Below are positions 23,144 to 34,007 of a DNA stretch of 64,000 bases, piece after piece (within the stretch, counting starts at the first letter, position 1; every line of letters begins with the position of its first letter). The translations under genes and the position numbers were made by a program. The stretch lies in assembly GCA_029582165.1 (NCBI GenBank), contig CM055871.1, positions 4,719,501 to 4,783,500 of the forward strand, given 5' to 3'. The notes under the pieces were generated by a model. It saw only the letters and a program-made list of their open reading frames with translations. It made no database searches and had not been told where the DNA came from. This DNA is from Portulaca oleracea (Eukaryota > Streptophyta > Magnoliopsida > Caryophyllales > Portulacaceae).

Positions 23144-24281
23144 TTTTTTTTCTTTTTTTTTCTTGTTTTTAAATAGATTTATTTGGTGTTTATTTTGAAC
23201 TTCTAGTTCAATATACTAATTCTTTATTTATTTATTATTATTATTTTAATTTTTTTTATAGTTTTCATGGTATTCTTTTTTATTTTTTTTGTAGTATTTT
23301 TTATTTACAATTGGTATTTAATATTAATTATTTTCAAAATTTGATATGAATTTTAATTTATGAACATTGTTATAAAACCGAACTTTTTAAATTTTCTATT
23401 GTTATTATTAGCATGTTCTGATGTTATAAAGTTTTTACAAGCATTGCAATATACTTTTATAAACATTTTTTATGGGGTCTATATACACTGAAGTTGAGTT
23501 CAAATGATGGTTAAAAATTATGAGCATTGTAGTATATATTTATGAGCATTTTTTACTTTATATTTTTAATTTTTTTGGTGCAATTTTTAATTTTTCTAAA
23601 ATAAATATAATAAGGCTTTTCTTTTAATATAATACTTCAATATATTTTGTAATGAGCATTGTTGTTATAGGTTATGAGCATTATAGTTCTACTTGATGAG
23701 CATTATAATTTTAAGTTATGAGCATAGTAGTTGTATAGTATGAGCATTGGTGTAGAGACTTATGAGCATAATAGTTATAAGTTATGAGCATAGTACTTAT
23801 ACATTATGAGCATTGGTGTAGAGGTTTATGAGCATAATAGTTATAAGTTATGAGCATAGTAGTTGTACATTATGAGCATTGGTGTAGAGACCTATGAGCA
23901 TTGGCTTTGTAGGTTATGAGCATGATAGTTATAATTTATGAGCATTGGTGTAGAGACCTATGAGCATTGGCCTTGTAGGTTATGAGCATAATAGTTATAA
24001 TTTATGAGCATAATAATTAGTAATTAAGACTTATGAGCATTAGCCTTGTAAATTATAAATATTATAGTAAAAAAATAAAAAGCATAAAAATATTATATTA
24101 CACAAAAAAGAAATAAATAAATAAATACTTGACCTTGTAGATTGTAAATATTGTAGTAAAACAATAAAAAGCATAAAAATATAATATTATACAAAAGAGA
24201 AATAAATAAAAAAATAAGAAAAAAATATAAACGATGGTGGGCGCCGGGCTCACCAAGCAACGTGCACCCGGGCTCACCATC
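23144..24281 (-). mobile_element. uncharacterised 1.1-kb insertion inside the LINE
   Basis: LINE homology breaks at KVRRK (24282) and resumes at the WAHKALSNNN block (about 23140), so the intervening DNA is a later insertion. On the minus strand it begins with a GC-rich inverted repeat (CGATGGTGAGCCCGGG ... GCGCCCACCATCG), passes through an AT-rich body with a 22-bp minisatellite, and ends in an A-rich run. TCTTT lies at both junctions as a possible 5-bp target duplication. No coding sequence is present and I cannot assign a superfamily. Confidence 0.65.
23650..24045. repeat. minisatellite, unit about 22 bp with TATGAGCAT core
   Basis: About 18 units, each containing TATGAGCAT followed by 13 more variable bases (commonly WRTAGTTATAAGT or TGGTGTAGAGACT). 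Spacing is constant at 22 bp over most of the array. The unit types alternate in places, suggesting higher-order duplication. Looser copies of the core occur up to 130 bp to the left. Confidence 0.93.
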
Positions 24282-24283
24282 GT
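24231..24283. repeat. GC-rich hairpin at the insertion end
   Basis: ACGATGGTGGGCGCC on one side is matched by GGGCTCACCATCGT on the other, with a second GGGCTCACCA copy in the loop. It stands out as GC-rich in an AT-rich neighbourhood. Confidence 0.8.
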
Positions 24284-24285
24284 CT

Positions 24286-26028
24286 TTCGCCTTACTTTGA
24301 GAATGTTTTGATACCCCAATTTTACGTTATATTCCCCGTCCTTGGTGTCATTCCAAGCGACACGATTTTCGGGTCAGGTGCAATTTAGCGGGATAGAAAC
24401 AATCGCCTCGACATCGCATGGGAGGAAGAATTGGTTCAGAATTTGTTCTTTCCAACATCCATTATCAGTGTCGATCAAGTCCCTGACTGAAGTGAGGGGA
24501 CAAGTACCGCTACTTGGAGTTATTAACTTGTAGGAAGGCTCCCTATCTATCCATCTATCTTGCCAAATTCTAACTTTTTCACCATTCCCAACAAACCAGC
24601 GGGCTCGGGATTGAGCTAACTGTCGCGCCTCACACAAACTGCGCCAAGTATAACTCGGGCGATGTCTGGTGCTTACCGAAAAAATGTCTCCCATTGGATA
24701 GTATTTTGCCTTGAGTAATCTAGCCATAAGAGATGTAGGATTTCTCAACAAGCGCCACACTTGTTTTGCCAATAAAGCCAAGTTAAAATCCTCCATATTT
24801 CTAAGGCCTAAACCACCCATCCGTTTGCTCATACTCAGATGCTTCATACTTAGCCAATGCATTTTCCGCTCATTTTGCTTGTCACCCCACCGGTATTTGA
24901 GGATGGCTCGCTGGATGTCGTTGCAAAGGCTTGCGGGGAGCTTGAAGGTACTCATAGCATAGATCAGTATAACCTGCGCTACAGCCTTGATAATGACTTC
25001 TTGACCAGCCCAAGACAGAAAGCGGTCGTCCCAGCTTGTCAACCTTTTAATCACCATATCCTTAACGCAGAGAAGGTCTTTGTATTTGGATTTTCCCACT
25101 CTTGTAGGAAGCCCCAAATATTTATCATGGGATAAGACCTCCCTGATGTCTAACATCGCTTTAATCGCCTCCTTGCAGGATTGGTTAGCATGCTTGTGAA
25201 AAACAACATCGGTCTTGTTATAGTTTACCTGCTGCCCCGAGGCCATTTCATACATATGGAGGAATTGTTTAATCCGGTGCGCTTGGTCTACACTTGCCCG
25301 ACAAAAAAAAATAGTATCATCGACAAATAAAAGGTGAGAGATGACTGGAGCATCTCGACAGATGACCGGAGCATCTCGACGGATTTGTATACCCTGAAGA
25401 GAGCCAGTTTGAACCGTATTCTGCAAGAGAGCAGAAAGACCCTCAGTAACAATGGCAAATAAAAAATGCGAGAGCGGATCACCTTGGCGAAGGCCACGTG
25501 AGGGAGTGAGATGACCCTCGGCACCCCGTTAATCAAGAATGAGAAAGTAGGCGACTCCACGAAACGCATGACTGTCTCGACCCATTGATCGCTAAAACCC
25601 AGTTTGATTAAGATGCTCCTCAGAAACTTCTACTCCACCCTATCGAACGCCTTCCTCATATCCAGTTTTATCGACATATACCCATTCGTGTTTGAGTGAC
25701 AGTGAATATGATGAAAAAGCTCATACGCAACCAGGATATTATCACTTATAAGTCGGCCCTTCACGAAGCCGCTTTGAGTCTCTGAGATTATATCCGGGAG
25801 ATGATTTTTGAGGCGGTTGGCAATGGTTTTTGTAGCGATCTTGACCAACACATTTGCAAGACTAATGAGGCGAAAATCCACCACTGTATTGGGATTTTTT
25901 ATCTTTGGAATAAGCGCAATCAAAGTGTGATTTAAGCCCTCCGGAAAGACACCACCATTCAAAATATCCAGCACCGCAGAAGAGACATCATGTCCGATAA
26001 CATGCCAGAACCGTTGATAATACAACAC
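24286..26028 (-). pseudogene. LINE reverse transcriptase
   Basis: Three overlapping frames (25630-26028, 25288-25569 and 24374-25426) give most of an RT. Blocks in order: LIALIPKIKNP, RLISLANV, SGFVKGRLISDNILVAYEL, KLDMRKAFDRVE, then the thumb region, and the catalytic FVDD box in HLLFVDDTIFF. These are followed by GLPTRVGKSK, the SWAGQE-like SRxxGLGLRN block and the WVGNGEKVRIWQDRW block. Frameshifts occur near 25600, 25400 and 24370. The catalytic FVDD residues are retained although the frame is broken. Confidence 0.9.
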
Positions 26029-26036
26029 AAGAACAA

Positions 26037-27576
26037 TTAATTACAAATAACAATTTAATAAAATTACACCCTTAACTACTCAAATTACAAGATTTAACAA
26101 GAATTAATAACAAATCAAAACAGAAAAACAAGAAATAAAAGAAGAGGGTTTTTAAAACTGAATTAGGGTTTACGTTAGGATGGTTACGGTGGCAATGACG
26201 GCGAGGTTCGGCGGCAGCGATCGGCGGCCAGTGGTGCGTCGAGATGGTTGGAGGTGACGTTGGCGTCAACGTCCGGCAGTGGTAGCAGGCTGCTTTAATC
26301 GAACAGTAGCAGCAGCACGAAACTTGCCCAACTGGCGCCTGGTTGTCGGCGATGAGGTCGGCTGGGTGTGCGACAGAGACAGCGGCAAGGTCGTCGGTGG
26401 TGGTGCGATGGGGGACAAGTCGAACAGAGGGAGATGGGTGAGAGAAAGAGAACGAAAGAGAGAGGGTGAGTGCAGGTGGTGAGGCGTGGTAGGCGGCGTG
26501 GTAGGTGTGGACGGTAGAGAGAAGGGAGAGAGAGAGGGGGAGAGGAGAGGTGAGAGGCTAGGGTTAGGGTTGATATTAGGGTTTTGAGTAGGGGTGGGCA
26601 TCATAAACCTAAACCGCAAATTGAACCGCAAAACCGCATAAACCAAACCGTAAAATGCGGTTAATCGAATTGATTTTTGCATAAAAGCGGTTTAGGTTAA
26701 CCAACGGTTTGGGTTTAGGTTTTGGGTTTTTATAAAACGGTTAACCGCGGTTAACCGCTCTCAATTAAGTTGAAAAAAATGAATTTATTAGTAATATGAA
26801 TTTAATTTAACCGCGTATCGTCGTATCGGAATATGAATTTATTAGTAATATGATTGCTTTTATTTGCATAAATGTTATTGTAAATTTCCAGGAAATCGGT
26901 TAATTATAAACCGTGTATGTTAACCGGATAAATTTTCTGATTTTAAAAGCCGTTAACCGGCACCGCTTCTAAATTGCGGTTTCGAGGTTTGGTTTAGGTT
27001 TCCAAATTTCAAAAAGCGGTTAACCGCATATTGCGGTTGCGGTTTAGGTTTTCAAAATCCAAAAACCTCAAAAGCGGTTAACCGCATATGCGGTTAACCG
27101 CAAATGCGGTTAACCTGTTATGCCCACCCCTAGTTTTGAGAGAGAGAGGGGGGGGGGGGTTTATATTAACAATTAAAAAGCCCAACTAAATACTAATCCT
27201 ACTCCTAATCCAACCCAATAAGAAATCAGATTTTCTTTTGAAAAATAACGATAACCATAATAGTAATAATAATAATAAAAAAGTTAATAATAATAATATT
27301 AATACTAAACACATAACAATAAAATTCACATAATCATTCAAATAACAAATTTTAATAAACACAATAATATTAATAATAATACTAATAATAATTAGAGTAA
27401 TACTAATAATAATTAAACCCACGAAAAAAATATCGATATACCCTTGTTAGTGCCTCAACTATCCTACGAGCTCAAGTGTTAGCAAAAATAAACACAAACG
27501 AATAATAATAAATAACGAAGTCAAACCTAATTTACTAACGACGTCACGGTCAACATCTTTGGATTTTTCGGGGTTT

Positions 27577-27580
<4 letters not shown>
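26037..27580 (-). repeat. gypsy-type LTR, interrupted by a hAT MITE and abutted by the LINE
   Basis: On the minus strand it starts TGTAAAACCCCGAAAAATCC, a common start for large plant gypsy LTRs. It continues through an AT-rich U3, a TATAAACC-like promoter (near 27160), and a CT-rich leader with CCCTAACCCTA, then polymorphic CG-rich sequence. The end is not seen because the LINE begins at 26036. The hAT MITE 26589-27132 lies inside. No gypsy coding region is present in the window. The frames within it are not convincing genes. Confidence 0.55.
26589..27132. mobile_element. hAT-type MITE (TAGGGGTGG family), copy 2
   Basis: Terminal inverted repeats TAGGGGTGGGCAT / ATGCCCACCCCTA; perfect 8-bp target duplication GTTTTGAG (26581-26588 and 27133-27140). 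Interior GCGGTTAACCGC motifs match copy 1 at 17024. Confidence 0.95.
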
Positions 27581-27614
<34 letters not shown>

Positions 27615-27633
27615 AAACCCCGAAAAATCCAAA
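27558..27633. repeat. 76-bp perfect palindrome of two LTR starts
   Basis: GGATTTTTCGGGGTTTTACA, then (TA)15, then its exact reverse complement. Each arm is the start of a TGTAAAACCCC-type LTR, facing outward in opposite directions. Confidence 0.9.
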
Positions 27634-28284
27634 AAATCTACCGCTTTTACCACACTATTTTCATTAACAATAAACTTAGGAATAATAAATTATTCTAATT
27701 AAGATGACACTTGTATTGTTTTGAAGCAAAGGGTTAGAACATCCAAAAAAGATTAGGTACATAACAAAAATATCCTCCCACCTTTCTCTCAAGTTACCCT
27801 TGAAACAATAGCACACATACATACATACATACATACATACATATGGACAATGATACACATCCTGACTCAAGTTGGTTAATAATCATTTTGAATCGTCAAT
27901 ATTTCACATTTTTTGTAACTTTTAATAATATTTTCTCTAATAATTATATATATTAATCAATTATAAGAGTATAATAGTACTTATTAGTTAGGTCAAAAAA
28001 ATATATAAATAATAGCTTTTTTTTTTTTTTTGAGAATTGAGAGGAGAATTTGAAGCTTAGTTTTTCTTAAAGGAAGGTAGTATCGCTAATATTTTGATGG
28101 TTGAGAGACTTTCTAACATGTTATATTTCTATTGTGCTGTTATACATTTTTTGTTACGTAAAAAATTATTTTAATTTGTTAGTGTTTTATTTTTTTTACA
28201 AGTAAGGAGTATGATATATTAAATTAAAACAAAAGCGTTGTCAAACAAAAATAGAAAAATAAAAATAGTTCAAATTCTAATTGG
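27611..28284. other. possible second LTR start, then unassigned DNA
   Basis: The first bases (TGTAAAACCCCG) repeat the LTR start on the plus strand. Similarity to the left LTR fades after about 25 bp. A (CATA)n microsatellite lies at 27815-27843. Confidence 0.4.
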
Positions 28285-28498
28285 ACTTCCGATTATAATT
28301 CGAGGACCTCCACCTCCGATTATTAATTGGAGCGGACGTGGAGATACCCATCTCCTATTCACCTCCAATCCGTTGACATCCCTAGGTATGAACCTCCGAT
28401 TATAATCCTAGGACCTCCACCTCCGATTATTAATTGATGCGGACGTGGAGGTACTCATCTCCTATTCGCCTCCGATCCGTTGACATCCCTATGTATCA
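28285..28498. repeat. two-copy tandem repeat, unit about 107 bp
   Basis: Both units contain CCGATTATAAT, GGACCTCCACCTCCGATTAT, GCGGACGTGGAG and CCGTTGACATCCCTA in the same order. Differences are a few substitutions. Confidence 0.92.
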
Positions 28499-29063
28499 CC
28501 CCAATTCATTTCCCTCCTTCTCCCTCCAGTATCCATCCTCTTTATTCTAATTCTGTCCTTATCTCTATTTTTCCACCCATATCTCCTTACATCCTCAATG
28601 TCTCCATATCTTCATATTTATCAAGATGAAAATGATGAAGACTATGGTGTAGATGTCATGAAGATGGAGGTGATGAAAATGAGGATAATGAAGAAGATGA
28701 AGATGAAGATTTGAGCTTTATTTATTATACATATTTGTAATTTTAATTATTTTCACTTAGCTTTTATTTTTGAGTTTTATTTTCATAATTAATTGTATAT
28801 ATGAACTGTACATTAATAATAAAATTGAAAATTTTTACTTCATTGCTTTTTTTTGGCAAGCATCAACCGTCATATTTTATTTAGCTACTTTATTTCCATA
28901 TATATGTAAATAACTACTCTCCAATAATTATTTAAAAAATTATAATAATTATTAATTTAATTTATTAATAATTATTACAAATTAAATTGACAGTAACTAT
29001 TGTTAACAATTATTATCCTTGAACTAATTATCGTCAATAGTTTAATTGTATAATAAAGTATTT
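28499..29063. other. gap, nothing identified
   Basis: A GATGAAGATGAAGAT-rich stretch near 28620-28710 would encode an acidic tail, but no domain or gene context supports it. Confidence 0.45.
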
Positions 29064-29605
29064 TTTGAGTGACACTGAGAATAGTGGTACATATGTATTT
29101 TGAGTACCATCATGTTATCACCTTCAATGAAAGCGTTCTTGTAGTTTGCTTTATTAGCCTCAACCAGCCAATCTCTCAAAGCTCTTGCTTCTGCGACCAA
29201 AATTGGTGCATCTCCATAATACCCCGCTCCACCTCCAAGTACTGATCATCTCCAATCTCTGATTATGAACCCTCCTGCAGCTGAATTGTTTATGTGAGCA
29301 CCATCGAAGTTGAGTTTGATCGCTCCTACCAATGGGCAATACCAGCAAACCAAGGTTTGTGAAGTGGTATGCCCCTCCAAGCTGCTACCTTGTTTATCTA
29401 CCTCAGAATTATTTCTTATTTGCCACTCCGCTGCATTTCTTTTTGCCTGTATAAGGCATTGCAACGGTCTGAAAATTCTGTTTCGAAATATTGTTTCGTT
29501 CTTATGTTTCCAAATCGACCATAAAAGGAAAATCCCCCTAATTATGAAGTGCATTTCTTTTTGAGTGACACTTGAGAATAGTGGTACATATATATTTTGA
29601 GTGCC
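29064..29605 (-). mobile_element. LINE-derived fragment flanked by 46-bp direct repeats
   Basis: Direct repeats 29064-29109 and 29560-29605 (about 46 bp, one indel and two or three substitutions) flank a minus-strand LINE fragment. Its frames (29246-29554 and 29160-29348) encode the pre-RNase H WxxWKHKNE block and the start of the RNase H-like domain: KLNFDGAHINNSAAGGFIIRD. The fragment lacks a poly(A), so it may not be a simple LINE insertion. Confidence 0.75.
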
Positions 29606-30241
29606 ACTTGATATGGGAACAAACTATTTAAACAAAATTTTTAGGTTTTCCAGTGCCACTTGATGTTATTATTATTTTTTTTCTTTAAAATTGTTTAATA
29701 GTGATACTATTTCGAGCGACACTCGAGAAGACAGGTGAAAAAAATATAAAAAGAAATATGAGAAACAAAATGTATGACACTCGATATTATTTATGTCTCG
29801 ATGTCTATTTTCGCGGCTGTTATTTCACTTGAGATTTTGTATAAATTGTGTGTTTAAGACTTTATCACTCGATTTATACAATCGACATATTAATTCTTTC
29901 TAGCAGCGACACCTAATGAACCACATTCATTCTGTTAGGCAAATTTTAGATACTTTTTGTAAATTCAAAAATTAATTATGGATGGAAATATAGTTTTATA
30001 AAATTCATATGTGGTATATTATGATCATGGAAGTTAATAACATATCTTTTATTTTTTTTTATTAATATGCCAATATATAGGTTTTATACAAGACAAGAGA
30101 CTCTTAATTAGTACTACATCTTTTTCATAGCAGACCACTAGAAGAGATAAATCTTTATTGAGTGGAAATGCACATAGAATCCCATATGATTCTTATTTTA
30201 TTTTAGTTTTAATTTATATGATGGATTGCATGGGTGATGGG
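29606..30241. other. AT-rich gap downstream of the Gly/Asn-rich gene
   Basis: Nothing recognised. It holds the presumed 3' untranslated region of the gene on the minus strand. Confidence 0.45.
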
Positions 30242-30742
30242 TCAATTACCAAGAACAGGACCAAGCACACCGCCGAGGACGGGAAGATTCCTCACGACCG
30301 GCGTAACCATGCCGGTAATCCCACCGAGGCCACCGTTGGGGTTGTTGTTGCCGTTGTTGTTGTTGTTGTTGTTGTTGTTGGGATTGTTGTTGTTGTTGTT
30401 GTTGGGATTGTTGTTGTTGTTGTTGGGATTATGTCCGTTGTTCGGATTGTTGCCGTTGTTGTTACCGTTGTTGCCATTTTGACCATTGTTGTTGTCGTTA
30501 CCGTTGCCATTGCCGTTCTGGCCGTTGTTGTTGCCATTGCCGTTCTGGCCGTTTCCGTTGCCGTTCTGGCCGTTACCGTTACCGTTTGAACCGTTGTCAT
30601 TGCCGTTCTGACCGTTACCGTTGCCGTTCTGGCCGTTGCCATTGCCGTTGCCGTTGCCATTGCCGTTCTGACCATTGCCGTTGCCGTTACCGTTGTTTCC
30701 ATTGCCAGTACCGTTGCCATTCTGACCGTTGCCGTTACCGTA

Positions 30743-30773
<31 letters not shown>

Positions 30774-31024
30774 TTTCCATTGCCAGTACCGTTGCCATTC
30801 TGGCCGTTGCCGTTACCGTTACCGTTGTTTCCATTGCCAGTACCGTTGCCGTTGCCGTTTCCATTACCGTTGTTTCCGTTGCCAGTACCCTGGCAAGGGC
30901 AGCAGTTACCTCCATAACTACCGCCTCCGTAACTACCGCCTGCATGTGACGGTGAAGCAGCTAGCATGGCAAGGAGTAGGAAAACTGCCACTAGGAAAAC
31001 GGTTTTCGGGATGCCTGATCCCAT
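30242..31024 (-). CDS. secreted Gly/Asn-rich low-complexity protein
   Basis: A single-exon frame of 260 residues. I chose the ATG at 31024; the longer frame starts with GTG at 31039. Residues 1-28 form a typical signal peptide (basic start, FLVAVFLLLAMLAA core, SHA end). The mature part begins GGSYGGGSYGGNCCPCQ, with the only three cysteines. About 180 residues of GN, GNN and GQN repeats follow, then N-rich runs, ending in a hydrophobic Gly/Val/Leu tail. No catalytic domain is visible. Glycine-rich secreted proteins are often cell-wall or surface proteins; that role is only inferred here. The coding DNA is much richer in G+C than its surroundings and consists of short diverged repeats, so its length probably varies between individuals. 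A TATA box lies about 80 bp upstream. Confidence 0.8.
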
Positions 31025-31102
31025 TTCTTGCACAAACACAATATACTAATACTACAAGGTTGATGAATGAGTTGATCGATGACAGGTGCAACTCAAATAC
31101 AT

Positions 31103-31113
31103 GTATATATATA
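31103..31113 (-). promoter_or_regulatory. TATA box of the Gly/Asn-rich gene
   Basis: On the minus strand this reads CTATATATATAC, about 80 bp upstream of the chosen ATG at 31024. Confidence 0.65.
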
Positions 31114-31353
31114 GGCTGCATCAACAACAGACTAGTACGTACCTACAAGATTAATTAGTCAACTCATGAAGCCCATATCAAGATGGACATTAGTAATTAA
31201 ATACGTTTAAGGAATTACATATATGTCTACTTAATTAATTAGTCAACTCATGAGCTCGTCACACAAATGAGTCAAGTTGAGCCCATCAAAGTTCAGCTAG
31301 TGAAGCTTGTAAACCTCATGGGAATGGAAAATTGGATGACATATGTTATATTT

Positions 31354-31915
31354 GAGTAAATTACATTTACCCTACCTGTCATTTGTGGTAATAATTTTTA
31401 CACAACTGGCATTTGTAAAATAATTTTTACCTTACCTGACATTCAGTGAAATTAATTTTTAGTGACAGAATCCGGTTACTTCTTATCGGAAATGTGAAAA
31501 ATAATAGAATTACGCTATATGGGTATATGAATGTACCATGTTGCCCTTAACATTGAGAAAGAAATGACTTAAATGGCCTTTTCATTTTCAGAATGGGGAG
31601 GGGTTGGTTTTCGAAGAAATAAAGTAGAGAAAAGGTTGAGTTTAAATGTCATATGAATTAATATTAAGGGTAAAGACGTCAATTCATATTTTATTGAAAG
31701 TAATATGAATTAATATCAAGGGTAAAAAAATCAATTCATATTTATCTTTTTATTGTTCGCCGGAAAATCCAACAAAAATCAATTATATAATATCTTGGGA
31801 TGTTTAAATATATAAACATTTAATGTCAGGTAAGGTAAAACTTATTTCACAAATGTCGGGTGTGTAAAAATTATTACCACGTACAAATGTCAGGTGGGAT
31901 AAATGTAATTTACTC
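31354..31915. mobile_element. Mutator-type MITE (GAGTAAATTACATTTA family), copy 1
   Basis: Ends GAGTAAATTACATTTACCC and its inverted counterpart; arms of about 110 bp share CTGACATTTGTGGTAATAAT-type sequence. Perfect 10-bp flanking duplication TGTTATATTT (31344-31353 and 31916-31925). No coding content. Confidence 0.88.
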
Positions 31916-31925
31916 TGTTATATTT

Positions 31926-32388
31926 GGTGATACCATTTCAATAATTACATTATTTCATTAACATGCATAAATTGGAACTTATATTTTTGACAAATTATTT
32001 CTTTATGTGATGTGAATCCATAATCTTAAATTATTTTCATTATACCAATAAAATTACTTCAGTTTTCATGCTATAAGTGTTCTTTTAACTTAATTAATTC
32101 AATTTTATGTCATTATTCGATTTTTTTATAAATGCTATTTTTCATTATTTTCTATTTTAAGAATTTTATGAGCTCGTTAAAGCTTGTGAACGCTCGTGAG
32201 TCTTAGTGAGCCAAACAATGAACCTAACTTTTTAGGTTCGCCAAGCTTACAAGCTGAGCCGAGCTTATGATATAGATCATGGGTCGAGCTCCGAGTCTCC
32301 CAAGCTCGGGCTGGGCTCGGCTCATTAACAACCCTACTTGCCCATGTTATTTAAGTCAAGACAAAACTGCAAAATGGATTGATATAGA
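31926..32388. other. gap, nothing identified
   Basis: Bases 32165-32335 contain GAGCTCG/GCTCGG-rich sequence of the kind seen in dispersed repeats, without boundaries. Confidence 0.4.
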
Positions 32389-32660
32389 GGCCCTGTTCTT
32401 TTATGCGGTTGGCAATCTGCGATGCCACAGCCCACCACACTTTGCCCCAACCCACCACAACATACCATTCCACCACAATTCACCACAACAACAAATTACT
32501 TTTTCAAATTTATTATATATCTTTAATATAAATTTTCAACCAATTCTTTTTCAACTCACTTTTTTCAATACAATATCTTTTCAACCATTTTTTTAATCAT
32601 CCAAAAACAATACAATATTTCAACTTACTTTTTTCAATTATTCTTTCACAATTACCAATA

Positions 32661-32734
<74 letters not shown>

Positions 32735-32817
32735 CCCACCACAATTTCACCATACCTGCCATAATTTTACTACACCATACCATGTCATACTGCATTACCA
32801 CATAAAAGAACGGGGCC
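32389..32817. mobile_element. PIF/Harbinger-like MITE enlarged by an (AT)n tract
   Basis: Left end GGCCCTGTTCTTTTATGCGG, right end CCACATAAAAGAACGGGGCC. A long (AT)n run at 32667-32732 sits in its right half. Confidence 0.88.
32667..32732. repeat. (AT)n microsatellite
   Basis: About 33 AT units. Confidence 0.97.
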
Positions 32818-34007
32818 GAATCATGAGTTGACTTAAAACTTGCCCATGATCACGCCCATCAATATTGCAAGGAAACTACGCAAGGGACATGGAATTAAGC
32901 TTTCCCTAACTTGCTTTCCAATCTCCTTGCCCATACCATCATATACAATTTCTTGCATTTATTTACCTTAAAGATTATGACATTTAGTTTTTCAACTTGT
33001 ACTTTTTAAAAAATTATATGATATTAAATATTAATCTACATTATGGTTTGTATTGTGTATAGTCTAGAGATTTATTTTTTAAAGCCTCTTAAGATGAAGA
33101 AAATGATTCTATTTTTTTTTCGATTATTGATAGCTAAAAGGCTAAAATTTTTACAGAACAAAGCAAACCGCAAAATAAAACAGTAACCAACCAACCCGAA
33201 AAGAAAAAGTTTACATCCAAACACAGCTAAACAAAATAACACAGCAAGGGCGTTTCACCCACGAAAGCCAAAACCATCACCACTCAATAATAATAAAAAA
33301 AAAATTATTTTATTTCTCATTTATAAAAAAAAGGAAAAAAGCCTTATATTGATGGATGGAAATATGTATTTTGTGTGTGTATATATGTGTATGTTAAAAG
33401 TAAATTTCCTGGCCTATTTTTTTATAAAAAAAAATCGCTAAGGTAAACTTAAAAACCTAAATGAAAAAATTGGGATGTTCACTAACTTGCAAAACAAAAT
33501 TCAAACCTATAGAATTTTCATATAATTTAATATAGTCATCAATAAGATCTTTACGAGTAATAAACTAAATTTATATATGAGTTACACGTATCTAATACAT
33601 AACCAAAATATTTTGTGACTTTTCCTTCATCAAATTTTCTACTTCCTATGTTCCATTTTTCATATTAGATATCTATCGGGACTATCGCTATGGGTTACCC
33701 ACATTCAAAGTCTGTAAACTTCAATTGTTAATTATTCAATATGTAAAGATTTAGTAAAATATAAAAGTAATGTCGTCATATTTATTGTGAAACTGCCTTT
33801 TGACAACTATGCAATATTACAATGTACAAAAAAAAAATCAATAATTTTATGGTAATTATTAATTCAATCCTAAAAGTATTACATGATTGAGAATTCTACC
33901 ATAGTTGAAAATTTTATAGCATTCATTTATCAAAAATAAATCATGTTTTTTAAAAAGATTTATATCTTCATAAACATGGTTAATTATTGTATCAAGTTAC
34001 TTTGACC
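32818..34007. other. gap, possible LINE 3' end
   Basis: Bases 33110-33300 start with a poly(T) and TTGATAGCTAAAAGGC, which resembles a plant LINE 3' untranslated end on the minus strand, but no coding part remains. Otherwise nothing. Confidence 0.35.

Larger units (their letters stand above)
22085..26036 (-). mobile_element. LINE, 5'-truncated, split by a 1.1-kb insertion
   Basis: On the minus strand the LINE runs 26036 to about 24282, is interrupted, and resumes at about 23143 to the poly(A)-like end near 22081-22095. It spans RT (from after the N-terminal helix), the post-RT region, the zinc knuckle and the RNase H-like domain. The upstream boundary at about 26036 abuts gypsy-type LTR sequence. 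No clear target duplication was found. Confidence 0.88.

Noticed and set aside
28610..28720. Acidic GATGAAGAT-repeat frame
   Set aside because: Short, with no upstream exon or domain; simple-sequence origin is more likely.
30158..31158. Long plus-strand frames (Val-rich, Leu-rich, Arg/Cys-rich) opposite the Gly/Asn-rich gene
   Set aside because: They are antisense products of a GC-rich repetitive coding sequence; no start context, signal or domain supports them.
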